This document shows, one piece after another, positions 1 through 9,960 of a DNA stretch of 64,000 nt. Each line of letters opens with the position of its first letter. Position 1 is the stretch's first letter. The notes below the pieces were generated by a model that did no database searches, was not told the origin of the DNA, and worked only from the letters and a program-made list of their open reading frames with translations. Made by a program: the position numbers and the translations under genes. Location of the stretch: contig CM067526.1 in the NCBI GenBank assembly GCA_034509925.1, positions 10,323,629 through 10,387,628 on the forward strand. The letters run 5' to 3'. This DNA is from Hirudinaria manillensis. Lineage: Eukaryota; Annelida; Clitellata; Hirudinida; Hirudinidae.

Positions 1-161
1 GATATTGCTGTCAAACGTGTTCAACTGCTCAACTTCCTCAAACAACCGCAACTTCTAAGAATTACAAGAACACCACCGAAGATTCATCTACAAGTTTGAA
101 CCAACTATTTTCTTTTGTTCACTTCTAAATCAATCGAATCTTGAAGATCAATTTCATGCAG

Positions 162-576
162 ATTCCTGTAAGTTTGGGGATTACGAAGGCAAGTTGAATT
201 ACTTGACGCTCTGGGGTGAGAATCTATCCTTAACATGCAAGGAATTGGTCGAACGTGATTCCCATCTCTGCCATCACAATCTCGTGAGAAAGTCTTGCTG
301 CGCTTCTTGCAAGAATGTTAAAATAATTAAAGGTAAAATTCAATGTTTATTGAATGCGATCATTGAAGAAATTGATTTAATTTTTATTAAGACAAAATTT
401 CTTTTTAAGATTACTGCAAAAATGGTGATGACAAGACATATTTCACACAATTCTCCAAAACGTTCAGCTGCAGAGAATTTGTGGATTACAATCCTCATCT
501 ATGTGAAACCAGTGCAACAGTTAAAAATCAATGCTGTAAGTCATGTGGACGGTTTAGCATTACAGCGACATACTGA
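162..576 (+). CDS. 3' part of a cysteine-rich (ShK/PLAC-like) protein, two modules
   Basis: Two exons can be supported, about 162-332 (acceptor ...tttcatgcag, donor gtaaaatt) and 410-576 (acceptor ...ctttttaag), in compatible phase and ending in TGA. Each encodes one copy of the same module: C-K-x-G-D, 12-17 residues, C-x2-[LF]-V, HLC, then a basic stretch and CC-x-S-C, six cysteines per module. This spacing resembles extracellular ShK or PLAC-type disulfide modules, so I infer a secreted or extracellular-domain protein. The 5' part, including any signal peptide, lies left of the window. The exon-per-module arrangement suggests a longer tandem array. The family name is uncertain and no function is claimed. 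A poly(A)-signal-like AATAAATAAATAAAT run follows the stop at about 588-605. Confidence 0.5.
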
Positions 577-1141
577 ATTCTGAAAAATAATAAATAAATA
601 AATAATTTAAAAAATTAAAAGTTACTCTTGTATTTCATGAAACTGAAAAAATGAAAATAATTGAAATGTTTTCCAACGAATATGTTAAAATTTGTTACAC
701 ATTTTAAAACTTATTTTGAACTTATTCTTATCGTATCTAATAATTTAAGCAATCAACCACGTTAGGATTGTAAGAACGTTAAGAATATATTTTGTAATGA
801 TTGAAAGTATATTTTCATATTTTATTATGTTCATTATCAAACCCGAAATATTTATTGTTAGTTTTTCATGCCACATGGTGATAGCTATAATATATATTCA
901 TTACAAGCCCTCGCTACTATGCCACTTTTGCTCGGCCCCGACGGGTGGCATATTAGCGAGATTTGACTGTAGTCGTATTATTACTTATAATCTTAAACTC
1001 CAAGAAAATTAATTTGAACAAATGTTTAATGTAAATATTTAAGACTGTATTTTTTTTCATTTTTTAATGTTTTATTTTTCGTATCAAAGCATAAAATGTT
1101 AAGCATTTCTGAACATGGTGGACACAAGGTTACCAAGTCCT
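577..1141. other. Intergenic, convergent 3' ends
   Basis: AT-rich spacer between the plus-strand Cys-rich gene and the minus-strand TFIIF-beta gene. Apart from poly(A)-like AATAAA runs near 590 and a strong hairpin at 910-960 (listed separately), I see no coding signal. Confidence 0.6.
910..960. repeat. Inverted repeat / stem-loop, 16-bp arms
   Basis: The left arm at 910-925 (ctcgctactatgccac) is the reverse complement of 945-960 with one mismatch. The loop is 19 nt and GC-rich (gctcggccccgacg in its centre), which stands out in AT-rich DNA. It may be a small foldback/MITE remnant or a structured 3'-UTR element; no target-site duplication is obvious. Confidence 0.6.
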
Positions 1142-1909
1142 CTACTTGTAATGCCTGTACTCCAACTTCAGCTCGTATGTTCCCCTGTGAACACCGGCCG
1201 GGTTAAATCTGCAGATTTCTTTCAAAATCTCTTTTAAGTGAGTAACAGGCTGCTTTGTCAGCTTCACGAGATCATGTAGCTTGTAGTATTGGTGCTTCTC
1301 GAAGATGGCGAAGAGTTGGTCTTTGACCAAATCTTTGTCCTTTCTCATGTTCTTTTCCTCTTCCTTCGCCTTATAAGGTGCCAACGGTTTGAAATTATTA
1401 ACGGCGTTTTCGAGTTTAATAGTCTGCCTTGCGGGAGTATTCGCAGCTTCGAAGACACCACGTTTGAAATCCATGTAGTCTCTGTTCATGATCGGCCTCA
1501 TGGATCCCTTTTTCGAGATATTACCTTCTACGGCCATCGATCCTTCGCCAATCGAGGAACTGTTGCCAGAGGAAGAGTTCTTTTCCTCCGACATGATAAA
1601 CAATTTGGAATCGATCGAATCGTTAACGAGAAATTCATGTTCTCTGGGAACATTATTGGTTTGGTATTCTTCGTTAACGACGAATACCGGCTTTTTGGAC
1701 TTGTCGTTGAAGATTTTCAACTTTCCAATTTCAACGCCCGGTGGCCCGTTCTGAAGGAGTTCCTGTAAGTACACCGGTACTTTGACCAGAATGATTCCCC
1801 TCGTGGCTTTGGTCACGTTCAGGATGTTTTTCTTTCCTTCTTTAATTTTTTTGTTGATTGGTGTTTTCATGTTTGGAAATCGATGGGACTCTTTTATGGC
1901 ACGATTCAA
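1142..1909 (-). CDS. GTF2F2: General transcription factor IIF subunit 2 (TFIIF-beta/RAP30)-like
   Basis: A single uninterrupted 255-residue ORF, close to the usual size of about 250 residues. The N-terminal dimerisation region contains ILVKVPVYL (about 41-49) and VPREHEFLV (about 87-95), matching the RAP30 motifs for pairing with TFIIF-alpha. The C-terminal winged-helix domain is the clearest match: FEKHQYYKLHDLVKLTKQPV, then LKEILKEI, ending YELKLEYRHYK as in RAP30. The middle (about 105-160) is a Ser/Gly-rich linker. TFIIF binds RNA polymerase II in initiation and elongation in the nucleus. By eye the protein is much more divergent from vertebrate RAP30 than most genes in this window are from theirs, and the gene has no intron, so it may be a retrocopy or fast paralogue. 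It lies 570 bp downstream of, and on the same strand as, the RPB1-like copy. Confidence 0.85.
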   Translation of the reverse strand: MNRAIKESHRFPNMKTPINKKIKEGKKNILNVTKATRGIILVKVPVYLQELLQNGPPGVEIGKLKIFNDKSKKPVFVVNEEYQTNNVPREHEFLVNDSIDSKLFIMSEEKNSSSGNSSSIGEGSMAVEGNISKKGSMRPIMNRDYMDFKRGVFEAANTPARQTIKLENAVNNFKPLAPYKAKEEEKNMRKDKDLVKDQLFAIFEKHQYYKLHDLVKLTKQPVTHLKEILKEICRFNPAGVHRGTYELKLEYRHYK

Positions 1910-2009
1910 TGAACAGAACTACGTATTCGATTGACTGACGCCCGAGAAGATATGACTATCCGTGTGCGCGCGATTCTCGAGGTACGAAAAAAAGATTCTG
2001 AATATAATA

Positions 2010-2046
2010 GCGCGCTAATTAAAAATTTTTAATTAAGCCCGCGCGC
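2010..2046. repeat. Near-palindrome in the RPB1-like / GTF2F2 spacer
   Basis: GCGCGC and TAATTAAAAA on the left are mirrored by TTTTTAATTA and GCGCGC on the right, offset by a short AGCCC insertion. Location is about 100 bp upstream of the GTF2F2-like start codon on the minus strand. It could form a hairpin, or be a promoter-proximal palindromic site. No factor can be named. Confidence 0.55.
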
Positions 2047-2479
2047 TTAATGTTTATGTGCTCTTGTGTTTGTACGAACAAATGTTATGTATTAACTATT
2101 AATATTTATTTTCATTAAAAACCCCAATAAAATTAAAATCGAAGTTCATCAATAAAAATATTTAAGCAAGAAATGCGTGGTTTAATTTTGTTTTTGTAAT
2201 AATATGTTTTAAAGATAAGTACACTCTCGTATTTTATGGTAAAGAATTACATTTTTGTTATTTAAGTAATGGAACTAACAGATACATTAAAAGTCGAAAT
2301 AACTTTTGATTTTATTATTCTGACTTTTGAACTTCTTCAGTTACAAACTCTTTATAATAAATATTTTTTGAAGAAAACACTCCAAAATTATCCATTAAAG
2401 CATTTATTGACTTTATTAATAAAATATTTGATATCCCATAAAAACTCAACATATATTAAAAGTTGCCTCGACATCAAAT

Positions 2480-4290
2480 TCATCCTTCAAAAAATGATGG
2501 CGAAGTCGGTGAATACTTCGGTGAAGGATTGTAAACAGGTGAGGAAGGAGCATATCTTGAAGGTGAGTATGACGGAGACGAGATGGAGGTTCCAGGCGGA
2601 CTGTACGATGTCGTGTAGGGAGAGTAAACTTCAGAGTATACCGGAGCTCCGATACCAGATGAATATGATGGAGAAAACTGGCGCAGTTGTAAGTCGGAGT
2701 ATTCAACATTTCCGACAAAAGAGCTCCTATACTTTCGAGGGCTTTCGTGCTCGCGTCATTTGCAACCAATTCGTCATCGTCGGTCATATAATGATCATAC
2801 ATTTTCAGATCAATGAAGACCTCAAAAGCTCCAGTACCGACTTGGGCCAACTTTCCAAGCATAACGGATTCCGATACTCCCTTTAGTGGATCGAGTTCGG
2901 CATGCGTTGCCGCCTCCGCAAATACGTCTAGCGTCTCCTCGAATGTTGCTCGCGATATGGGTCCGGTTTCTTGTTTGTTTACCCCATGCCTTGTTATGGC
3001 CATCAGATGGCCTTTGTTAGTCATTATTTCACATAAGAGAGTTAAGTGACGGTGATTGACGTACGAACCTTCAAATGATAAAACGGTTTGCAACTCTCTC
3101 TCAATGGTTCTTTTCGCCGCTTCTATACCGAGAACTTCGAATGTTTCGGCGATATCATTGCTGAAGCTGGAGGCGCAGTCGACGTGTTCCGTTCCCAGAA
3201 CCTCTCATCGATGATCCTTCACTTTCCAAGTACCAATTTTTGGTTATTTTTAACTTTCCATCTTCATCGATCATCGTAATTTTTGTTTTTTGGACTAGAT
3301 TGGCATAAATGCACTCCCTTGATGGCCGGAATGCCTTTCAAAGACAAGTCGTTTTGCACCTGTGTGCTAAGATGTCTGAGGAATGAAACATCGTCCATTT
3401 TGTGTATATCTTTCATTTCTCCTTCATCATCCTCTTCTTTTTCTCGAACCAACCTCAATCTCACGAGATTCTTTTCGTCGTAACTTGCCACGTCCAAACC
3501 CGACCCGTAAGCTTGGCGTATCTTTTCTTCGACGAGAGATGCCTTCATGCTTTTTCCTTGGGCGTACAATTTCTCTGGGTTCAACTTCATCCTCAGTACA
3601 TGAGGTGAAAGCTTGGACGGATCGACCAAATTCATCTCATGACAAGTGGTCACTAGTTCCAAATCTTCTTCTGAGGAGGTCGTCGAAGTATCGGGCTCGT
3701 ACAAGACTTCGGTGGATTCGATAACGTCCTTGAGAACCGCGTACGACAGGCCGTTCATGGCTTCGTGCGCTTTCTCGACATCGGTGGTGGTCTCAGAGTC
3801 GAGGAATATGGTGAAAGTCGGGCATTTCGGCTTCTTGGAAACGTTGATTATTTCCTTGAGACGAGGCACTCCGAGAGTGATGTTCTTCGACGAAATACCT
3901 GCATGTGTTCAGAGTCATCTGATTTGCCGGTTCTCCCAAGGACTGCGCGGCCAACACTCCCACCATTTCTCCCGAATGAACCTGTGCCTGGGTAAATCTT
4001 GTTTCGACTTCGTTCAAAAGCCAATCGAATGCTTCCGACGACAGGTGAAATTCTTCGGCAAATCTCTTAGAGGAGAATGTGGATCTCAACATCATGTTCA
4101 TCAAACATGTGGCGCTGTTATTACCATAGACGCTATGTTTATAGGTGCCCTTAACGACCGTCAATTTGTTGCACAGTTCCCTCAAGTCGTCTATAACTCT
4201 GAGCGGATTCAAATTCGAAGCGCTTCTCTGATTGATCTTAAACTTCTTCTGTGCATTCCAAATCAACCTCTTTAGGTTACACGGCAACAC
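2480..4290 (-). pseudogene. POLR2A: RNA polymerase II largest subunit (RPB1) C-terminal fragment, frameshifted, with short CTD
   Basis: Translated in pieces, this is the C-terminal third of RPB1. It opens at VLPCNLKRLIWNAQKKF, then GEMVGVLAAQSLGEPANQMTLNT (trigger-loop/bridge neighbourhood), GVPRLKEIINVSKKPK, the jaw region, [45 protein letters not shown], and a CTD of about nine irregular Tyr-led units containing one perfect YSPTSPS before TGA at 2480. At least four frame changes are needed: near 3895 (where FHY of the conserved MTLNTFHYAG motif is missing, apparently 8 nt), about 3279-3293 (a homopolymer run), about 3200, and about 2700-2760 before the CTD. There is no start, and nothing upstream of residue V-LPCN was found; no AG acceptor sits at that boundary. 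There are no introns. It looks like an old, 5'-truncated copy. Sequencing indels could explain some of the shifts but not the missing 5' two-thirds. Confidence 0.8.
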
Positions 4291-5105
4291 GTAAAAACAT
4301 GTAAAAAAATCTAATTAGTTAATTAAATTTTCGCTAAAATTTAATTTAGTAAAAAATCTTGAAATAATCGCTAAAAATAAATACAGGGAAGTAGTTAATG
4401 TTTTAATAATCACTAAAAATATTATATTTTAATTGTGAAAAACTAATTTAATTAGAAGTCATTCAATAATTATGTCATTATTATTTTTCATTCGGTAGGT
4501 AATATTAGTAAGAATGATAATTCCTAATAAATTACTTTCATAAATTTCAAGAATAATTTTCATTGGTGATTCTTAGCTTTCTTGGCAATGGTTTTTGGAT
4601 TTGGAATTTTGCTTAATGATTCAATTAAACACACAACTTCCACACAAACTCTTCTTGTGGATGAAGATTTAGATGCCCAGCATGTCCTCCGACGAAAGTG
4701 CTTAGATTTTGGAAACTTTGACACCACTGATGCTTAATGCTAAATTCAATAACAGTTAATTTATTATGTGGAGGTGAAGGATAATGCAAACTTTTTTTGG
4801 TTTGTGGTTAACTGAAATTACTTAAAGTTTGTGGTATTACAGGAGTGTTTCCTCAAAACTTATGCAGTATGGGGTAAATAAATCCCTGCATGCATTTGTA
4901 ATGATGTGCACATAGTTTGAGATATCCAGATTTTTTTAAATTTGAACATATCTAAAATTTCCAAACGTTTTTCTAAATAAAAACTTACGATTTATTGACG
5001 TTGCATTAAAAAGTTTGTTTTGGATATTATTCAATATTTAATCACATCGCACTCCCACGACCTTTCTTATTTGATCGACCTTACCTTGTTAGTTTATTTG
5101 AAAAG
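4291..5105. other. Intergenic, upstream of MPV17
   Basis: AT-rich, no supported exon on either strand. I searched the minus strand for missing upstream RPB1 exons and found none. The interval must contain the MPV17 promoter, but I see no clear TATA box. Confidence 0.5.
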
Positions 5106-6054
5106 ATGTCGCGGATTTTAAACGTTTACATGGGTTGTCTAAGATCTCATCCTCTCAAAACTCAGGCGTTGACGACGGGTAGAATTTAAAAAACAACCTT
5201 ATGTAAAATCAAAATATTTCATGTCGAATTTTTGTTTAAGGTGTGTTAATGAGTGCAGGTGATGCCATAAGCCAAACGTTCGTCGAGAAAAAGACTCTTC
5301 GAGAATATGATATCAGAAGAACGTCGCGGTTTTTTGTTTTAGGGACTTTCTTAATAGTAAATAGTAAAAACAAATGAAGATATTTTCTGGCATCTGTTAT
5401 GCTAACTGAAACTTTATTATCATGTCTAAAGGGCCCTTCATTAAGAGTTTGGTTTGTGTTTCTCGATCGAGTCATAAAACGACCACCTCCTGTAGGAGTT
5501 TTTCAAAAACTTGCCCTTGACCAGGTAAATGGAACCTCGCCAACATTTTCAAAACTTTAAACTTTCATGTTATGATGGTGGCCGCATTATGTTGATGATC
5601 ATATCTTTCAGTTTTTTATGTCACCTGCCATATTGGCCTCAATTCTCAGCTCAATGACCCTTTGGACAACTTATTCCATAGATAAGACAAAAGAAAAACT
5701 TGAGAAGGTAATTTATTTTCTGTATTTGGCCCTTCCAGCTTTGTTCAATATCAATCAAATTACATTTATTTGTAGGACTTCTTTACAGTTCTTTTCAATG
5801 GATATAAAGTAAGTTTTCAAGCTTTCAAACATCACTCTTTGCCAAATACATAAACATTTTCTTCCAGATATGGCCTGCTGCACAGCTCGTAAACTTCTAC
5901 GTAGTTCCACTACAACACAGGTGCTAAGACCTGTAAAACCCATAAAATATCTTAAGCCATTAATTTAAATTGACATTTTAATTTTAGGATACTCTTTGTC
6001 AACACTGTTGCTCTATTTTGGAACATTTACCTTTCCTATAAATCCATGCATTGA
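5106..6054 (+). CDS. MPV17: MPV17 mitochondrial inner-membrane protein
   Basis: Seven exons: 5106-5178, 5241-5356, 5432-5524, 5612-5707, 5776-5808, 5868-5920, 5988-6054, all with GT-AG borders and matching phases. They give 176 residues, the length of human MPV17. Recognisable blocks in order: N-terminal MSRILNVYMGCLRSHPLKTQ, GDAISQ with Glu-rich RRTSRFF, the glycine-proline WF-x-FLDRVI segment, DQFFMSPAIL, then WPAAQLVNFYVVPLQHR and the end LFVNTVALFWNIYLSYKSM. These are the hallmark Mpv17/PMP22 family motifs with four short hydrophobic segments. The family acts in the mitochondrial inner membrane in nucleotide-pool and mtDNA maintenance. The neighbouring 9.5-9.96 kb segment is a decayed copy of exons 4-7. 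Confidence 0.93.
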
Positions 6055-6904
6055 TGTGGATCCACTCACCAATTTGTTACCATTTGAAGTACACCATGTA
6101 CAATGCTCTTCATAAATTTAGTCAAGGTATATATTTTGTTGGTAGAAGTAGTGGGATTGTATGGACCAATTTTTCATAGGATGTAATGAAGCACATTAAA
6201 TTTACATGTTTATCGAATTTATTGCAATGAGATGAATATTTTGTGGGAATTTAATGTATGCCCAAAGTTGCGTGCATTGATCAGTGAACATACATTTTCA
6301 AATTTATTATATTCAAACCTTTAAGTCACAATATATATATATATATATATAAGCTCTTTTCATTAAGCTCCTTCTAGGTCTTATATTAAGAGTCTTTTAG
6401 CTCTTATACACTGAAATATTACTTGCTATTAGAATATATTTTTCCATTATGCAACCCCACACATTTTTTTATGTTGTCCAAGTCTGGGGAATGAGATGGC
6501 AACTCGAGAACTTCCAGATACCTCCCCTGAGAAAAGTTTTAGTCAACCTTGATGAGTGTATTGAGGTATTGTCATGTCAGAATACAACTCTCATTTCTAA
6601 ATATCTCACAAAACGGAAGCAGATGTTTGTCCAGCATTTGAATAGATTTTGATGAGTTCTGCTTCCCATCTAAGAAGAGGTTGGAAGAACCCTGAGGGGA
6701 AATATCAGCCTCATTGAGCCAACTTCAAAGTTACTTTAAAAAGCTTTTTTTTTTGGGAGGGGGGTCTTCTGCCAATAATATTTAAAATCATCTACAAATC
6801 TAAATTTAATTTCTTTTCATGAGAAATAATAAGGGATTCCAAAATAATATGCTCAATTAAAAATTCGACATCTCTTGGCCAGTTTAATCTGATGTTCTAA
6901 TCGT
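6055..6904. other. Intergenic between MPV17 and LINE
   Basis: Contains the MPV17 3' flank and a (TA)n run at about 6331-6350. The 6449-6660 stretch has slightly higher coding-like composition but no recognisable protein; it may be an old repeat fragment. Confidence 0.4.
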
Positions 6905-8589
6905 TGGAATCTAATGAGTCTCCATTCGCAAGTATGGTTGAGCCAGAACCTGCGGCGCTCAAAAGAGCCGGGCTCCTTCGCAAGGACTTTCGTCATCATC
7001 ACTGTCATGGCGAAAGATCCGGACGGCGTCACCGTCCCCGAGCAGCCCAAGAGTGCTTTTTCCCGATCGCCACCCTGACAACTGCGCTCCAGTGCTGTCC
7101 TTCGGGCTTCTCGACGTGAGGTTGCCCATGATTTCATGGACCTGGTCCAATGCAAAGACATCGACGTACTATTCATGACCGAAACCTGGCACAGGCTCCA
7201 TCGCTATCGATCATCTCAGAGCAGCCGCTCTCACAGTGGTAGATCGACCTCGTCCTCGCGACCCAGATGACGCACCTTCGTCGTTACTCCGCGTCAATCA
7301 TGGTGGTGTCGCTCTACTCGCTACCGCAGGCGTTCAACTCAGACCGATGGCTATTGAAATCGTCATCACTATGTTTGAGTTCATCTGCGCCTCCTTCCAA
7401 CTCAAAGACCATCTATAGAACCGGACTGGTAACTCCACTATCCTTCAACGAGTTCGACAATCTCCTGTCGCGTGTTTCCGCCTGGAAGAACGTATTAATC
7501 ACTGGGGACTTTAGCATTCGGCTCGACCGCCCAAACGACCCCCATGCTATCACCTTTACTAAACTACTCAACACATGCGGCTTTTCCTCGCTCATCCACC
7601 AGCAGACCCATACCCTCGGGAGTTTTCTCGACGTCGCAGCCTCCAGCTCCGCGTCCTTCGTCCAAGACCTTAGAGTTATGCCCGTGGACTTCTCAGATCA
7701 TCATCTCCTCCGCTGGCCTTCCACCGACCGGCCCTGCATACAAAACGGTCATCACAAGGCAATGGTCGTGTCTCGACATATTCTCCCATCTCTTCCAGGA
7801 TGTCTCGATGTGTGAAGGCCATCAGTGGCTGGATGTTCAGCAGCCGTCTGTAGCTGAACAGTAGCAAAACCGAGGTGATGTGGACTTCCTCGCCCAGACG
7901 TGCCTCGGCACTTCCTTCCAGCCCGGTCACCATCTGCTCCGACGTTATCTACCCCGTGCTTTCCATCCGCAACCTGGGGATCTGGCTGGACTCGGACTGA
8001 TCCATGAGCACACATATCAACAATATCTCCCTTTCTTCCTTCGCGTCCCTCAGGGATATTCGCAGCATTGCCTCTCCTCATCGGAAATGCTAAGCTCGCA
8101 GGTCTCCCGTCATGTCGCCTGGAGCAGCTGCAGAGAGTTATCAATACGGCAGCTAAGCTCATCTTCAACAAGAAGAAGTACGATCATGTGTCGCCGCTCC
8201 TCTATGAGCTTCACTGGTTGCGCATTCACCAGCGCATCGACTACAAGATCGCCACGCTAGTTTTTAAATCTCTCTTGGGATGCTCACCGTCCTGCCATTC
8301 ACCCATAGCGCACACCTCCAGGGCAGATGCGGCCTCAGGTCCACATCCAGAGGCTCCCTCTTCTGACCACACGCCAATTGCGCCACGCTCGACGGCAGGT
8401 CCATCAACAGCGTTGGGCCCAGGACCTGGAATAGACTAGATCCCGCAATGATGACCTCAGACCCAGCCGTCTTCCACTCCGCCCTGAAGACCTTCCTCTT
8501 CAGGGAAAGTCATCCTCGACCCCTCAGTGGCCTTGAAGTCCACCAGACATATGAACCTCTAATGAACCGAATTATTATTATTATTATTT
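6905..8589 (+). mobile_element. Internally deleted CR1/L2-like non-LTR retrotransposon
   Basis: Pieces of an endonuclease-reverse transcriptase ORF are readable in shifting frames. The endonuclease start is near 7130-7180 (KDIDVLFMTETWH), then GGVALLA at about 7300, then ITGDFSIRLDRPNDPHA...SLIHQQTHTLGSFLD and FSDHHLLRW (7500-7720). After 7800 come C-terminal RT pieces: LNSSKTEVMW, SIRNLGIWLDSD, HINNIS, LEQLQRVINTAAKLIFNKKKYDHVSPLLYELHWL and RIDYKIATLVFKSLLG (7850-8280). The central RT core with its catalytic Asp pair is absent, so there is an internal deletion. The element ends in (ATT)n at about 8571-8587, the microsatellite tail typical of CR1/L2-like LINEs. It is GC-richer than its surroundings and full of frameshifts, hence inactive. 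Confidence 0.8.
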
Positions 8590-8721
8590 CAAAAAAATAA
8601 ATTTCTTTCAAGGAATCTTAATCTTTAAAAGAAAATTCAATTATGGGAGTCGTTTGACAATAACAAATGAAAATGCTGAATGAGGGAAAATTATTATTGG
8701 GTTAATTAATATTTTTTGATA

Positions 8722-8975
8722 GACAACCTGTTCCACTGTAATTGTGGACTGCCAAAATCATGTCATTAGGTTAGAATTTCCTGACAGAATGTCTTCATGC
8801 ATGTACCTTCTTGGATGGTCTGTATGAGTTTGGAGAAGTCATTTTGGAGTTTAAAACTTTGACCATTCTGGCATTGTTGGTATTTAAGGCACTCACCAGT
8901 CCCTTGCTTTCTTTGTCCCAGATGAAGACATTGCCATCATTACTTCTGCTGACTACTTATTCACTCTGTTACTTA
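8722..8975 (-). pseudogene. DCAF8: Decayed copies of two DCAF8 exons
   Basis: 8722-8804 aligns by eye with the DCAF8 exon at 13037-13136 (shared acctgttcc, tgtaattgt, gactgc and tcttcatgcatgt). 8861-8975 aligns with the exon at 11823-11953 (shared ccagatgaagac, ttgcca, and matching flanks). Frames are destroyed. Both copies keep the orientation of the parent gene, but their relative order along the chromosome is reversed compared with the parent. Confidence 0.75.
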
Positions 8976-9499
8976 GAAGTTTGACTTGTTTGAAAGCTAT
9001 GAGTCAGGTCTTGAGATATGGATCTTATTAGAAACTATCGTATTCTAAAGGCTCCAAGTTGGCCTACGACTTGCCAATAGTTTTTAAATATAAATTATGT
9101 TATCAAACATTTTATTACATTATATATTATATTTAAAGCGTTTGCTTTAATCTTAATAGTTAAAAAGTAATGGCAGTGTATTGTTGGCTTCTCTTACCAT
9201 TTGAAACCTTTAGAATATTAGGTATAACCAGGTTGTTGTGATCTTAGCTGGGTCTCCAACTGATATGCATGTCATCATAAGGATTTTGTTCTCCTTAACA
9301 ACCAATCTTACAGAAGTAAGGGTTTTACTTCCTTTGTGGTAGCTTTCTCTATAAATTTCAGCTTTTTCTCCTCAAAGAAATGTATCTTTTTTAACTTTGG
9401 TTTCCCAACTAGGTAATCAATGTGTTTTTCCTAAAAAAAATAACATCTTCTTTGACATCTTAGACCTCTCAACTATTTAAAATAGAAAATGGCAGGTGA

Positions 9500-9960
9500 C
9501 TGAGGTAATTCAGAAACAGTTTCTGAGAACAAACATCAGAGAAAAACCTAGGCAATTTATTGTTTATATTCGGTACATCCATTCCAATTCAATTTCAACT
9601 AAGTTGTATTTATTGTATCTCATAGGACTTCCTTACAGCACTTTCCAAAGGACACAAAATAAGCTTCTAAAAATCACTCTTCACCCAATTGCATAAACAT
9701 CCTGTTCCCAATATGATCTGCTGCTGCTACATATCCTGCAAACTTCCATGCAGTTGAACTGCAACAAGGGTGACATGACATCAACCCACAAAACAGCTTA
9801 AACCAATTTAAATAGACATTTTATTTTTAGGATATTGTTTCCCAACACCATGGAATTATTTTGGAACATCTGCCTCAATTGTGAATCCACAATTGGCAAA
9901 GATACATTCAACAATTGTTACTACCACATACTTCACTATATTGTGATGCATTGCCTAGCA
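9500..9960 (+). pseudogene. MPV17: Decayed copy of MPV17 exons 4-7
   Basis: Side-by-side reading shows that the end of exon 4 plus its donor region, intron, exon 5 (ggacttc-ttacag), the following intron, exon 6 (atatg-cctgctgc), intron and exon 7 (gaatattttggaacat) are all present in order, with many substitutions and a destroyed reading frame. For example the exon-5 donor GTAAG has become ATAAG. Introns are retained, so this is a DNA-level duplicate of 5.68-6.12 kb and not a retrocopy. Exons 1-3 could not be found. Confidence 0.8.

Noticed and set aside
2660-2800. Tiny introns to rescue the RPB1 frame before the CTD (for example a 35-nt GT-AG segment)
   Set aside because: Far shorter than every other intron in the window, and other shifts (near 3895) require missing rather than extra bases.
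2480-4290. Large DNA virus origin of the RPB1-like copy
   Set aside because: Viral RPB1 proteins generally lack a heptad CTD, while this copy has one with a canonical YSPTSPS, so an animal origin is simpler. Not formally excluded.
5236-5475. Minus-strand ORF of 79 residues
   Set aside because: Shadow of MPV17 exons 2 and 3 on the plus strand.
7676-8171. Several minus-strand ORFs in the 7.7-8.2 kb region
   Set aside because: Shadows of the LINE coding strand, which is GC-richer and so has fewer stops.
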